Assembly (NCBI GenBank): GCA_020442635.1
Contig: JAGRJR010000022.1
Location: 1 to 41,939, forward strand
From: Lysobacterales bacterium
GTDB lineage: Bacteria; Pseudomonadota; Gammaproteobacteria; Xanthomonadales; Marinicellaceae
DNA length: 41,939 bases
Direction: 5' to 3'
A program made the position numbers and the translations under genes. This document shows, piece after piece, positions 8,722 to 16,429 of this stretch. Under the pieces are notes generated by a model, which was not told the origin of the DNA, did no database searches, and saw only the letters and a list, made by a program, of their open reading frames with translations. Within the stretch, counting starts at the first letter, position 1. Each line of letters begins with the position of its first letter.

Positions 8722-10086
8722 ATGAAACAACAATTAGAAAAAATGAAAAAAATGCCACCTTTGCCTTTGGCTCAAAGGGTGACGTTACTCAAAAAATTGG
8801 CTCAAACCATAAAATCCAATCAAACAAAAATTATCCATGCCGTATCTCAAGACTTTAGTCATCGCTGTCAGCAAGAATCACAAATGGCAGAAATCATGGT
8901 ATGTCTTGATGAAATCAAACACGCTCTAAATCACATCAAACAATGGACCCAAACCCGTACTTGGCATGCCAATTGGAAATTTTTTCCATCAAAATGTGCT
9001 GTTTACCCACAAGCCAAAGGTGTAGTTGGCATCATGGCGCCATGGAACTATCCAGTCAATCTGGTGATTGAACCCTTGGTGGCAGCCATAGCAGCAGGGA
9101 ACCGAGTGATGATTAAACCATCAGAAATCACACCGAAAACCTCCGAAACCCTAAAACATATGCTGTCTGAAGTTTTTAGTGAAAATGAAGTATACGTGGT
9201 ATTGGGCGATGTAAAAGTGGCTGATGCTTTCAGTCGATTACCTCTGGATCATATCCTGTTCACTGGTTCCACTCAGGTTGGAAAAATAGTGATGCGCAAT
9301 GCCAGTGAGAACCTCACCCCAGTCACCCTTGAGCTGGGTGGTAAGTCTCCGGTGTTGATTGATGATGATTACCCGGTGATGAAAGCTGCAAAAAGTATTG
9401 TTCAAGGCAAATGGTTTAATGCTGGGCAAACCTGCATTGCGCCTGATTATATCTTGGTTAGCAAGCCAAAATTCAAGGAATTGGTTGATGCAATCAAGCA
9501 ACAGGTGAAACTGTGTTATCCTGATTTTGCTACCAACAATGACTACTCTGCAGTAGTGAACCTCAGTCATTTGCAAAGATTGAAACAACTGTTAAGTGGC
9601 CTAGAAGATTCACAAGTAATGTCTTTAAGTGACCAAGCTCAAAATCAGGCAAACCAAAAGCTACCGCCTACATTGATTGTTAATCCGCCTACCAATCATC
9701 CAGTAATGGAACAAGAAATTTTTGGCCCCTTGTTACCTATCATTACAACAGACAACCTGGATTCAGCCATTGCTTTTATCAACCAAAGACCCAACCCTTT
9801 AACCCTTTACTTTTATAGCAACAACCAAAAACACATACAAAAAGTCAGGACCCAAACCAGATCTGGTTCGCTGGCTATCAATGAAACTTTGGTTCATTTT
9901 GCTCAGGAAGGGTTGCCATTTGGTGGCATTGGAGCCAGTGGCATGGGCAGCTATCACGGTTATCAGGGCTTTGTTGCCATGAGCCACATGAAATCCGTTT
10001 ATTACCAGTCCAGACTTAACTTCAATGGCATTGTCCGTGCCCCTTATACACAATTAAAAAAGCGCATTCTGCGATTGATGAGTTAA
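8722..10086 (+). CDS. NAD(P)-dependent aldehyde dehydrogenase, coniferyl-aldehyde dehydrogenase type
   Basis: The enzyme oxidises an aldehyde to the acid. The 454-residue length, shorter than classical soluble aldehyde dehydrogenases (about 490), fits the coniferyl/fatty-aldehyde branch. Visible motifs are PWNYPVNLVIEPLVAAIAAGN (cofactor domain), IKPSE, the general-base Glu E204 in LELGGKSP, and the nucleophile C238 in NAGQTCIAPDY. QEIFGPLLPI and the C-terminal LPFGGIGASGMG also fit. The natural substrate cannot be read from sequence; CalB is known to act on coniferyl aldehyde. It starts 14 bases after the ntrY-like gene, so cotranscription is possible, but no functional link is clear. Confidence 0.88.
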   Translation: MKQQLEKMKKMPPLPLAQRVTLLKKLAQTIKSNQTKIIHAVSQDFSHRCQQESQMAEIMVCLDEIKHALNHIKQWTQTRTWHANWKFFPSKCAVYPQAKGVVGIMAPWNYPVNLVIEPLVAAIAAGNRVMIKPSEITPKTSETLKHMLSEVFSENEVYVVLGDVKVADAFSRLPLDHILFTGSTQVGKIVMRNASENLTPVTLELGGKSPVLIDDDYPVMKAAKSIVQGKWFNAGQTCIAPDYILVSKPKFKELVDAIKQQVKLCYPDFATNNDYSAVVNLSHLQRLKQLLSGLEDSQVMSLSDQAQNQANQKLPPTLIVNPPTNHPVMEQEIFGPLLPIITTDNLDSAIAFINQRPNPLTLYFYSNNQKHIQKVRTQTRSGSLAINETLVHFAQEGLPFGGIGASGMGSYHGYQGFVAMSHMKSVYYQSRLNFNGIVRAPYTQLKKRILRLMS

Positions 10087-10170
10087 AAAAAACAGACAAT
10101 AAAACAACTGAATGCAAAAAATTGTTAATTTGGGTTAGAATGATGTTTCATAACAATAAAAAAACAAAGG

Positions 10171-10848
10171 ATGAACGTTTTTATTCTAGAAGACGACCAT
10201 GATCAAGCTCAGTTGGTTAAACATTGGTTAGAAAGCAGGGGGAACCAATGTAAACATTTTATTAATGGCAGAGAGTTCATTGATAAATTACCTTACGAAC
10301 AACCTGATTTATTAATACTTGACTGGAATTTACCCAACCTCAGCGGTCTTGAGATTCTTAACTGGCTCAGATCCAGTGATTTTAAGGACTTACCAGTCAT
10401 ATTTGCCACCACCCGCGGCCATGATGAAGACCTGGTCAAAGCATTAGATCAGGGTGCAGACGACTATCTGGTCAAACCTATCAAAGAGATCGAACTGATT
10501 GCCAGAGCCAATGCCTTGCACCGCAGACATAACCAAGGTAATCAAGTCGAACTGATTTTTGAACCCTATAGTTTCAATCATAAAGAAGACATCGTTTCAT
10601 TTGAAGGCAATGAAGTGAAACTTACCGCCAAAGAATTCCAGTTAGCTTCTTATTTCTTTAATAATCCAGATCGCTTAATCGCCAGGGATTATTTACTGGA
10701 AACTATTTGGACAAAAAATTCATCCATCACCACCCGTACGGTTGATACACATATCAGCAGATTGCGGAAAAAATTGAAGCTGAACGGCTCAACAGGCTGG
10801 AAACTGGCTTCGGTATACCATAAAGGCTACAGACTTATCAAAGTATAA
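10171..10848 (+). CDS. OmpR/PhoB-family response regulator
   Basis: This 225-residue protein has a receiver domain (1-115) and a winged-helix DNA-binding domain (about 128-225). Receiver landmarks are the acidic patch LEDDHD, the phosphoacceptor D51 in LLILDWNLP, the Thr/Ser position in FATTRG and K102 in DYLVKPIKE. The DNA-binding end has VKLTAKEFQLASYFF, TRTVDTHISRLRKKL and YHKGYRLIKV, typical of PhoB-like regulators. It opens a five-gene run (to 14965) that ends with a hybrid kinase and contains a small GTPase. An AAAGG ribosome-binding site abuts the ATG. TAGAAT at 10136-10141 could be a -10 element, but no good -35 is visible. It is not NtrX, because it lacks an AAA+ domain. Confidence 0.93.
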   Translation: MNVFILEDDHDQAQLVKHWLESRGNQCKHFINGREFIDKLPYEQPDLLILDWNLPNLSGLEILNWLRSSDFKDLPVIFATTRGHDEDLVKALDQGADDYLVKPIKEIELIARANALHRRHNQGNQVELIFEPYSFNHKEDIVSFEGNEVKLTAKEFQLASYFFNNPDRLIARDYLLETIWTKNSSITTRTVDTHISRLRKKLKLNGSTGWKLASVYHKGYRLIKV

Positions 10849-10865
10849 AAAGAGGATAATGTTAA

Positions 10866-11261
10866 ATGTCAGACAAAAATAATAATTCAGTCGATCAAAT
10901 CAGAGACATCCTGTTTGGGGAACAAACCAAAAAAATTGAACAAAAGTTTGCCAAACTGGAAACCGATATCAGTCAACAATTCAACAGCCTGAAAAGTCAA
11001 ATTGAGGCCATGAATAAACAACTGCTCAAAAACATGCAAGCCATAGAAAAACACAGTGAGCAAAGCCTAAATACTTTACAGACAGATCACAGTGAACAAA
11101 TGGCTCAAATAGAAGCCAATTTAAACAATAAAATTGTAGAAACTGAGGCCAGTATTCTCAATGAGTTACAACAACGAGCGGACGAACTTGACCATAACCT
11201 GACACACCGCAAAGAATTGGCGGATTTACTGAAGAAAATGGCAGATCAGATTTCCGGATAA
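10866..11261 (+). CDS. Small coiled-coil protein of the GTPase module
   Basis: I do not assign a function. The 131-residue protein is very polar and almost all helical by composition. A short N-terminal segment (VDQIRDILFGEQ, residues 9-20) precedes a long coiled coil rich in Gln, Glu and Lys (about 22-125). It has no signal peptide or membrane segment, so it is cytoplasmic. An AGAGGA ribosome-binding site lies 8 bases before the ATG. It is followed within seven bases by the membrane BON/OmpA gene. The distinctive N-terminal motif next to a long coil suggests an adaptor that docks through its N-terminus, possibly on the GTPase or its membrane platform. That is inference from position. Confidence 0.75.
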   Translation: MSDKNNNSVDQIRDILFGEQTKKIEQKFAKLETDISQQFNSLKSQIEAMNKQLLKNMQAIEKHSEQSLNTLQTDHSEQMAQIEANLNNKIVETEASILNELQQRADELDHNLTHRKELADLLKKMADQISG

Positions 11262-11268
11262 AACTTGA

Positions 11269-13071
11269 ATGAGCGAAGATCGCGATAAACTCAAGCAACT
11301 GCTGCTAAGCGAAGAAATCGCCCAGATAGAAGCCCTACGTAAGCTTCTGGAGGATCAGCAAAAATTCAGCGAAAAAGTCAGTGACGTACTTGATCAAGCC
11401 ACTGACCTGACCATCCAAAAAAACCCTCACTTCCAGAAAAAATTTTCAAAGATAGATTCAAAGTCATTTGCCCGCCACATTAAAGCCAATAAACAAACTT
11501 TTATCGATGCGCTGTTGCCCATCATAGGACCGATGATTCGCCAATCGGTGACCAATGCCATCAGACGTTTTGTGGCTGATATCAACAGAACTTTGGAAAC
11601 TGGCTTTAATTTAAAATGGCGATGGCAGGCACTGAGGTCAGGAATACCTTTTGCAGAGCTGGTTTTTAACAACACCATCCAATATCAGGTACAACAAATT
11701 TTTCTGATCGATAACGAAACAGGGCTTTTAATTGAATATGCCGGTCAGGAGCATGCTTTGCTACAGGACAAAGAGGCTATGTCAGCGATGCTGACTGCCA
11801 TTCAGGATTTCGTTAAAGATTCGATTAATAAAGATTCTGAAGGCTTATCGGCCGCCGAACTGGGTGAACAGTTATTGTGGCTTATCAAGGGAAACCACGC
11901 CAACCTCGCGGTAGTCGTTAAAGGAGCTCCCACCAATCGACTCAGAGAAAAGTTGGCAGATGCTTGTGAAGAAATCCATGTTGAATTTTCTAAAGATTTG
12001 CACAATCAGGAAAAATGGAACAACAACCCTGAATTAAAAGTTCAGTTGGAAAGTTTGCTGTTGACCAAATCTCAATCGGATGACCAAAATGCTGAGCGTA
12101 CTATTAACTTTTGGCCCTGGATTTTTTTAATAACCGCGCTAATTGGCTGGATGAGCTGGCACAAATACCAACAAAACAAGGAATATCAACAACGCCTTGA
12201 ACGACTAGAAAACACCCCTGGTTTTGTCCTGCAACAATTAATCCAAAATTCTGACCATTTCTTGGCTGTAGGGCTACAAGACCCCCACGCAGACCTTTCG
12301 GATTTACCTGTCGATATTGTCGTCAAGTCCACGCCATTTATTTCATTGGAAGACACCATGATTGGCGCCAGGGTCAAGGATTATCTTGATAACAAAGAGA
12401 TTGATGTTACGGTGAACAATGGTGTAGTTACTCTAACCGGTACTCAGTCTTTATCTTCAGACTTGCCTATGAAAATTGCTAACCTTAATTTGTTACCTGG
12501 GGTCGAACATGTTGACGATCAATTGCGCATACAACTAAGCCTGGAACAGCAGTTTTTACAATTTCTCGAGCAAAACCCGCCACCTACTCAAACAACCATT
12601 AACCAGACACCACAGGGGTTGGCAGTTAAAGGACATGCGTTGGCTCCAGTAATTAACCCTTATCTGCAAAAAGCACAGGCAATTTTTGAGCATGTAGATA
12701 CCAATTTATTAGCAATACACTCAACTGAAGAATTGCAAGACACTATCAACAACACACATATTTCGTTAATTAATCCTGTCAACCTGAATCAACAGCAAAA
12801 AGACTTGATTCTGAAAGTCATAGAAAGTTTTAATCTTTTGGCTACAACCGGAGAAGTGATTAAACTGAAAATAATTCCCCAAAGCGATTGTCAAGGAACC
12901 ATTGTAGAAAGTAATATCAACATCAAAAATCGTGCATTTTTGGTTGAACAATTCCTGCTTGCATCGGGTTTTCAAGAAGATAATATAATGACAGAAATGA
13001 AGTATTGTGACCAAATTTCTGGCATCATTAATACTGATTTATTGGCCGTAAGTTTTGAGGTGGTGGAATGA
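11269..13071 (+). CDS. Trans-envelope protein: cytoplasmic roadblock/longin-like domain, one membrane helix, BON and OmpA-like domains
   Basis: This 600-residue protein has no signal peptide. A helical N-terminus (1-60) precedes a mixed region (about 70-245). Within it, residues 140-245 (IFLIDNETGLLIEY ... NLAVVVKG) resemble the strand-helix pattern of roadblock/longin domains, which commonly bind small GTPases; this is a weak match made by eye. A single membrane helix follows (about 284-302, FWPWIFLITALIGWMSW). The periplasmic part has a BON domain (about 355-422) and a divergent OmpA-like domain (about 485-600). In the latter, D540 (SDCQG) and R555 (IKNRA) sit 15 residues apart, as do the diaminopimelate-binding Asp and Arg of OmpA. 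I infer a link between cytoplasm and peptidoglycan. Its stop overlaps the GTPase start as ATGA. Confidence 0.82.
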   Translation: MSEDRDKLKQLLLSEEIAQIEALRKLLEDQQKFSEKVSDVLDQATDLTIQKNPHFQKKFSKIDSKSFARHIKANKQTFIDALLPIIGPMIRQSVTNAIRRFVADINRTLETGFNLKWRWQALRSGIPFAELVFNNTIQYQVQQIFLIDNETGLLIEYAGQEHALLQDKEAMSAMLTAIQDFVKDSINKDSEGLSAAELGEQLLWLIKGNHANLAVVVKGAPTNRLREKLADACEEIHVEFSKDLHNQEKWNNNPELKVQLESLLLTKSQSDDQNAERTINFWPWIFLITALIGWMSWHKYQQNKEYQQRLERLENTPGFVLQQLIQNSDHFLAVGLQDPHADLSDLPVDIVVKSTPFISLEDTMIGARVKDYLDNKEIDVTVNNGVVTLTGTQSLSSDLPMKIANLNLLPGVEHVDDQLRIQLSLEQQFLQFLEQNPPPTQTTINQTPQGLAVKGHALAPVINPYLQKAQAIFEHVDTNLLAIHSTEELQDTINNTHISLINPVNLNQQQKDLILKVIESFNLLATTGEVIKLKIIPQSDCQGTIVESNINIKNRAFLVEQFLLASGFQEDNIMTEMKYCDQISGIINTDLLAVSFEVVE

Positions 13072-13544
13072 TATCTAAAAAAATCTGTTTGATAGGTCGA
13101 TTTGCAGTGGGTAAAACTTCGTTGGTGGATCGGTTTGTTAAAAACCATTTTGCAGAAAAATATCAGACCACTGTAGGGGTGGCTATATCAACCAAGATTA
13201 TGAATGAAACCACCAAGCTAATTATTTGGGACATCGCTGGCTTTGAACAAGAAAATCATTACAAGCCTTATTTGCGAGGGGCTCATGGCATTGTCTATGT
13301 AGTTGATGCCACTGAACCAGAGTCCATACACACCCTTGACTTGATTTTAGCTGATTCACCAGAGCTAAAGGACAAACCTGCTGTTTGTTTCATTAACAAG
13401 GCTGATCTCAAGGATGACATCAAGTGGCAAGATGAATTTGATGCTAAATTGTCTCAAATTGTCGCTCAATCATTTTGGACCAGTGCCAAAACCGGTGAAA
13501 ATGTAGAGTCGGGTTTCGCGACGCTCAGTCAATTATTACAGTGA
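13068..13544 (+). CDS. Ras/Rab-like small GTPase with a non-canonical switch II
   Basis: This 158-residue protein is essentially one G domain. G1 is GRFAVGKT (10-17). G2 is likely T34/T35 in YQTTVGVA. G3 is WDIAGFE (D55 to E60), G4 is NKAD (110-113) and G5 is TSAKT (138-142). The pattern places it with Rab/Ras-like GTPases rather than Era or translational GTPases. In Ras the switch II sequence is DTAGQE; here the catalytic Gln position is F59, so intrinsic GTP hydrolysis should be weak unless a partner supplies catalysis. There is no C-terminal Cys for lipidation, so membrane recruitment probably needs a partner. It overlaps the genes before and after by four bases each, so all three products are likely made in balance. 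Confidence 0.92.
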   Translation: MISKKICLIGRFAVGKTSLVDRFVKNHFAEKYQTTVGVAISTKIMNETTKLIIWDIAGFEQENHYKPYLRGAHGIVYVVDATEPESIHTLDLILADSPELKDKPAVCFINKADLKDDIKWQDEFDAKLSQIVAQSFWTSAKTGENVESGFATLSQLLQ

Positions 13545-14965
13545 GTTTACCCGAACACATCACCTTTCAAATTTATCAACACTATCAAGCGCATGAGTGG
13601 GGACTGGTAACCCTTGATGCGAACAACAGAATTGTCCAGATAAATTCAAAGGTTATCAAAGACCTAAGAATACAAGATCATCCACATGACATCACCCAAG
13701 TCTTACCAATGCTGTCAACAGAATCCCTGGAAGAATCTTTCTTTATCCCTTTTTATAATCACGATAACTTGGTATTTGACATCCACTTTATCGCTGAAAG
13801 AGAGCGAAAGTATTTGATCATGGTGCCTGTGGACCTGATGTATGAAAAAGTCAAGTACAATCAACAGTTGGCACACAACCAAGAACTTGAAAAACTGCGT
13901 TTTAAAACTTTGTTTGAAACCCTGGAAACTGCACAACATGAACTGATAGCTGCCAACAAAAGCAAATCTTTCTATATTTCTGCCCTATCGCATGAAATGG
14001 GTAATCCATTGAATGCGATCAGTGGTTACAATCAATTATTGCAGGAGGGCAGTATTTCAATCGAACAAGCCACTTCTATTATTCAAAAAAATGTCCTCAA
14101 GCTTAACGAAATCATTACCCAAGCGCTGGACTATGATAACCAAACCACGCAGATAAAACTTCAAAGATTCAAGCCTTATAATCTGATTAATGATTTGCTC
14201 AATGATTTTAAAATACCTGCCAGTCAAAAAAACTTGAAACTAAATAATCAAGTCTCGCAACAACAATTGGTGATTTCAAACCCGACCAAATGGCAGCAGA
14301 TTTTCACCAACCTAATCAGCAATGCCATTAAATACACCAATGATGGCAGCATCACCATCACTTCAGCTACCAATGAAAATGATTTATCGATTGAAGTGGC
14401 TGATTCTGGCTGTGGGATGAGTGAACGATTTCAAAAACAATTATTCAAAGCCTGGTCCAGGGAGTATAAAAGTGAAGCACAAGGCAATGGTATAGGACTG
14501 GTTATATCAAAAATGTTGGCTGAACAATTGAATGCCCAATTGTATTTAAAGCAAAGCAGTGATCAGGGCAGTTGTTTTAGCTTTGTGTTTCCTTTGATGA
14601 AAGACAATAAACTGAAAATTCTGCTGGTAGATGATGATGAAGATTGTTTGAACTTGTTTGCCTTTTATTTAGGCAAAGACCATCATGCAGTTATCACTAC
14701 CGATTCCCTGGAAGGATTAACTGCTCAACTTAAGAATAATGACTTTGACCTCCTAATCACTGACTTACATTTGTCACAACATCGTGCCTCCGAAATCATT
14801 GAACTGATAAAAAGCAAAGTCAAACATGCCATTGTTATGACTGCCAACCCATCAGTAGATTCAGAGCAAGCTTTGCTGCAAATAGGTTTTGACAAGGTTT
14901 TGGCTAAGCCTTTAACCGAAACAATTTTAAGGAACAGTGTCACAAATCTGCAACAAAATTTCTAA
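13541..14965 (+). CDS. Soluble hybrid histidine kinase with PAS-like and receiver domains
   Basis: This 474-residue protein has a PAS-like N-terminal domain (about 10-105) and a short coiled coil (about 110-140). The kinase core has H151 in SALSHEMGNPLNAISG, an N box in FTNLISNAIKYTNDG, and G boxes in DSGCGM and GNGIGLVISKML. A C-terminal receiver (about 360-474) has phosphoacceptor D408 in LLITDLH and a Lys in VLAKPLTE. No membrane segment is visible, so it should sense a cytoplasmic cue. The GTG start overlaps the GTPase stop as GTGA, which decides the start and indicates translational coupling. The likely phosphotransfer partner is the regulator at 10171 in the same run. The GTPase or its platform may control the kinase; that is inference. 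Confidence 0.9.
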   Translation: MSLPEHITFQIYQHYQAHEWGLVTLDANNRIVQINSKVIKDLRIQDHPHDITQVLPMLSTESLEESFFIPFYNHDNLVFDIHFIAERERKYLIMVPVDLMYEKVKYNQQLAHNQELEKLRFKTLFETLETAQHELIAANKSKSFYISALSHEMGNPLNAISGYNQLLQEGSISIEQATSIIQKNVLKLNEIITQALDYDNQTTQIKLQRFKPYNLINDLLNDFKIPASQKNLKLNNQVSQQQLVISNPTKWQQIFTNLISNAIKYTNDGSITITSATNENDLSIEVADSGCGMSERFQKQLFKAWSREYKSEAQGNGIGLVISKMLAEQLNAQLYLKQSSDQGSCFSFVFPLMKDNKLKILLVDDDEDCLNLFAFYLGKDHHAVITTDSLEGLTAQLKNNDFDLLITDLHLSQHRASEIIELIKSKVKHAIVMTANPSVDSEQALLQIGFDKVLAKPLTETILRNSVTNLQQNF

Positions 14966-14990
14966 AATATTCTGTTGTCACTAATGGCAC

Positions 14991-15012
14991 ATGATTATTG
15001 ATTTATAATCAT
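14991..15012. repeat. Short inverted repeat upstream of the SPFH gene
   Basis: ATGATTA and TAATCAT form 7-base arms around an 8-base centre, just upstream of the candidate -10 of the SPFH gene. It could be an operator. It could also be chance in AT-rich DNA. Confidence 0.35.
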
Positions 15013-15020
15013 GCTATGAT
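15012..15020 (+). promoter_or_regulatory. Candidate extended -10 promoter of the SPFH-NfeD operon
   Basis: TGCTATGAT matches an extended -10 element (TGn plus TATGAT, five of six bases of consensus). It lies about 28 bases before the ATG at 15049, leaving a short leader with a strong GGAGGAG ribosome-binding site. No convincing -35 is visible. Confidence 0.45.
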
Positions 15021-15048
15021 ATTTATTTAAAGCAATCGGAGGAGCGTA

Positions 15049-15972
15049 ATGGACGATACCATTTTCTATGTCATTCTTGGTGTCTTTGGCATCATTTTTC
15101 TGAAAAGTGTTTTTGTGATGGTCCCTCAAGGGTACGAATATACTGTTGAACGCTTTGGTGAGTTCAAGCGGGTGTTCACCCCTGGACTGGGGCTGAAAGT
15201 TCCGTTCATGGAACGCATAGGCAGAAAAATCAATATGATGGAACAAGTTGCCAATGTGCCTTCACAAGAAGTGATTACCCGTGACAATGCCGTTGTTACT
15301 GTTGACGGTGTGGTGTTCTATCAAATCCTTGATTCTGTTAAGGCCGCTTACGAAGTTAATCGGTTGGAATATGCTATTTTGAATCTGACCATGACTAACA
15401 TCAGAACCGTGCTTGGTGCCATGGATTTGGATGAATCCCTTTCCAAACGAGATGAAATCAATCACCGCTTACTGGCTGTGGTCGATGAGGCCACCTCACC
15501 CTGGGGAGTTAAAGTAACCCGAATTGAAATCAAAGACATCAAACCACCGCATGATTTGGTTGCCTCTATGGCCAGACAAATGAAAGCCGAGCGTGAAAAA
15601 CGGGCTGAAATTCTGGAAGCCGAAGGTAAACGCCAATCTGAAATTTTAAAAGCAGAAGGTTCAAAACAAGCTGCCATTTTAGAAGCAGAAGGTTTGAAAG
15701 AAGCTGCCTTCAGAGAAGCAGAGGCCAGAGAAAGACAAGCCGAGGCTGAAGCCAAAGCAACTCATATGGTTTCAAAGGCAATTGCTGCCGGTGATGTCAA
15801 AGCAATCAATTACTTTGTGGCACAAAAATACCTGGATCAATTTGGTAAATTTGCCAATTCTCCTAATCAGAAAACTTTGATTTTACCCATTGAAGCCACC
15901 AGTATTTTGGGGTCTTTAGCAGGCATCACTGAACTCGCCAAAGAATTCACAGATAAAGACAACAAGGCATGA
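15049..15972 (+). CDS. SPFH/stomatin-like membrane protein (QmcA/paraslipin type)
   Basis: SPFH proteins oligomerise on the inner membrane and organise membrane domains or proteases. This 307-residue protein has an N-terminal membrane segment (about 5-24), then VPQGYEYTVERFGEFKRVFTPGLG, which opens the SPFH domain. Further hallmarks are VTVDGVVFYQILD, IRTVLGAMDLDESLSKRDEIN and WGVKVTRIEIKDI. An Ala/Glu-rich coiled coil with repeated EAEG units follows (about 175-245), then a C-terminal strand region ending near TSILGSLAG. The strong GGAGGAG ribosome-binding site supports the ATG at 15049. The stop overlaps the NfeD-like gene by ATGA. This SPFH-NfeD pairing is widely conserved and supports both calls. 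Confidence 0.94.
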   Translation: MDDTIFYVILGVFGIIFLKSVFVMVPQGYEYTVERFGEFKRVFTPGLGLKVPFMERIGRKINMMEQVANVPSQEVITRDNAVVTVDGVVFYQILDSVKAAYEVNRLEYAILNLTMTNIRTVLGAMDLDESLSKRDEINHRLLAVVDEATSPWGVKVTRIEIKDIKPPHDLVASMARQMKAEREKRAEILEAEGKRQSEILKAEGSKQAAILEAEGLKEAAFREAEARERQAEAEAKATHMVSKAIAAGDVKAINYFVAQKYLDQFGKFANSPNQKTLILPIEATSILGSLAGITELAKEFTDKDNKA

Positions 15973-16427
15973 TTATGGCATATTTAGTATCACTAACACC
16001 CTGGCACTGGTTAAGTGCCGCTGTTTTATTGTTGGTCATTGAAATGATGATAGTAGGTTCTTACTACCTGCTTTGGGTCAGTTTTGCTGCCTTTCTCACT
16101 GCTGTATTGCAATGGTTATTTGGATTGGGTTGGGCGGCTCAAATGGTGGTATTTTCCGCCATTTCGATATTGTCCGTAGTAGCTTGGTTCATCTATGACC
16201 AGAAAAGAGACAAATCTAAACCACGGCCCACTTTAAATAAACGTGGCCACCAATACATCGGTCGAACCTTTCAACTCAGTCAACCCATTGTTAATGGTGT
16301 AGGCAAAATCAATGTCGATGATTCCAGCTGGAAAGTCAAAGGAGTAGACGCTGCAGCAGGTACCCCGGTAAGGGTCAAGGACATTGATGGCACTGTATTA
16401 ATTGTAGAACTATTAGGAGAATCGTAA
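15969..16427 (+). CDS. NfeD-like membrane protein
   Basis: This 152-residue protein has two or three membrane helices in its first half (about 12-77). After a basic stretch (DQKRDKSKPRPTLNKRG) comes a C-terminal OB-fold domain (about 95-152), with IGRTFQLSQPIVNGVGKINVDDSSWKV and the closing VKDIDGTVLIVELL strands. This is the short NfeD form without a protease domain. NfeD proteins are proposed partners of the SPFH protein encoded just before. The first ATG (15969) overlaps the SPFH stop; a second ATG two codons later is also possible. It is followed two bases later by a lipoprotein gene. Confidence 0.9.
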   Translation: MIMAYLVSLTPWHWLSAAVLLLVIEMMIVGSYYLLWVSFAAFLTAVLQWLFGLGWAAQMVVFSAISILSVVAWFIYDQKRDKSKPRPTLNKRGHQYIGRTFQLSQPIVNGVGKINVDDSSWKVKGVDAAAGTPVRVKDIDGTVLIVELLGES

Positions 16428-16429
16428 CC

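Noticed and set aside
10171..10848. This regulator as the missing NtrX partner of the ntrY-like kinase
   Set aside because: It has a PhoB-type winged helix and no sigma-54 AAA+ domain, and it opens a different run that ends with its own kinase.
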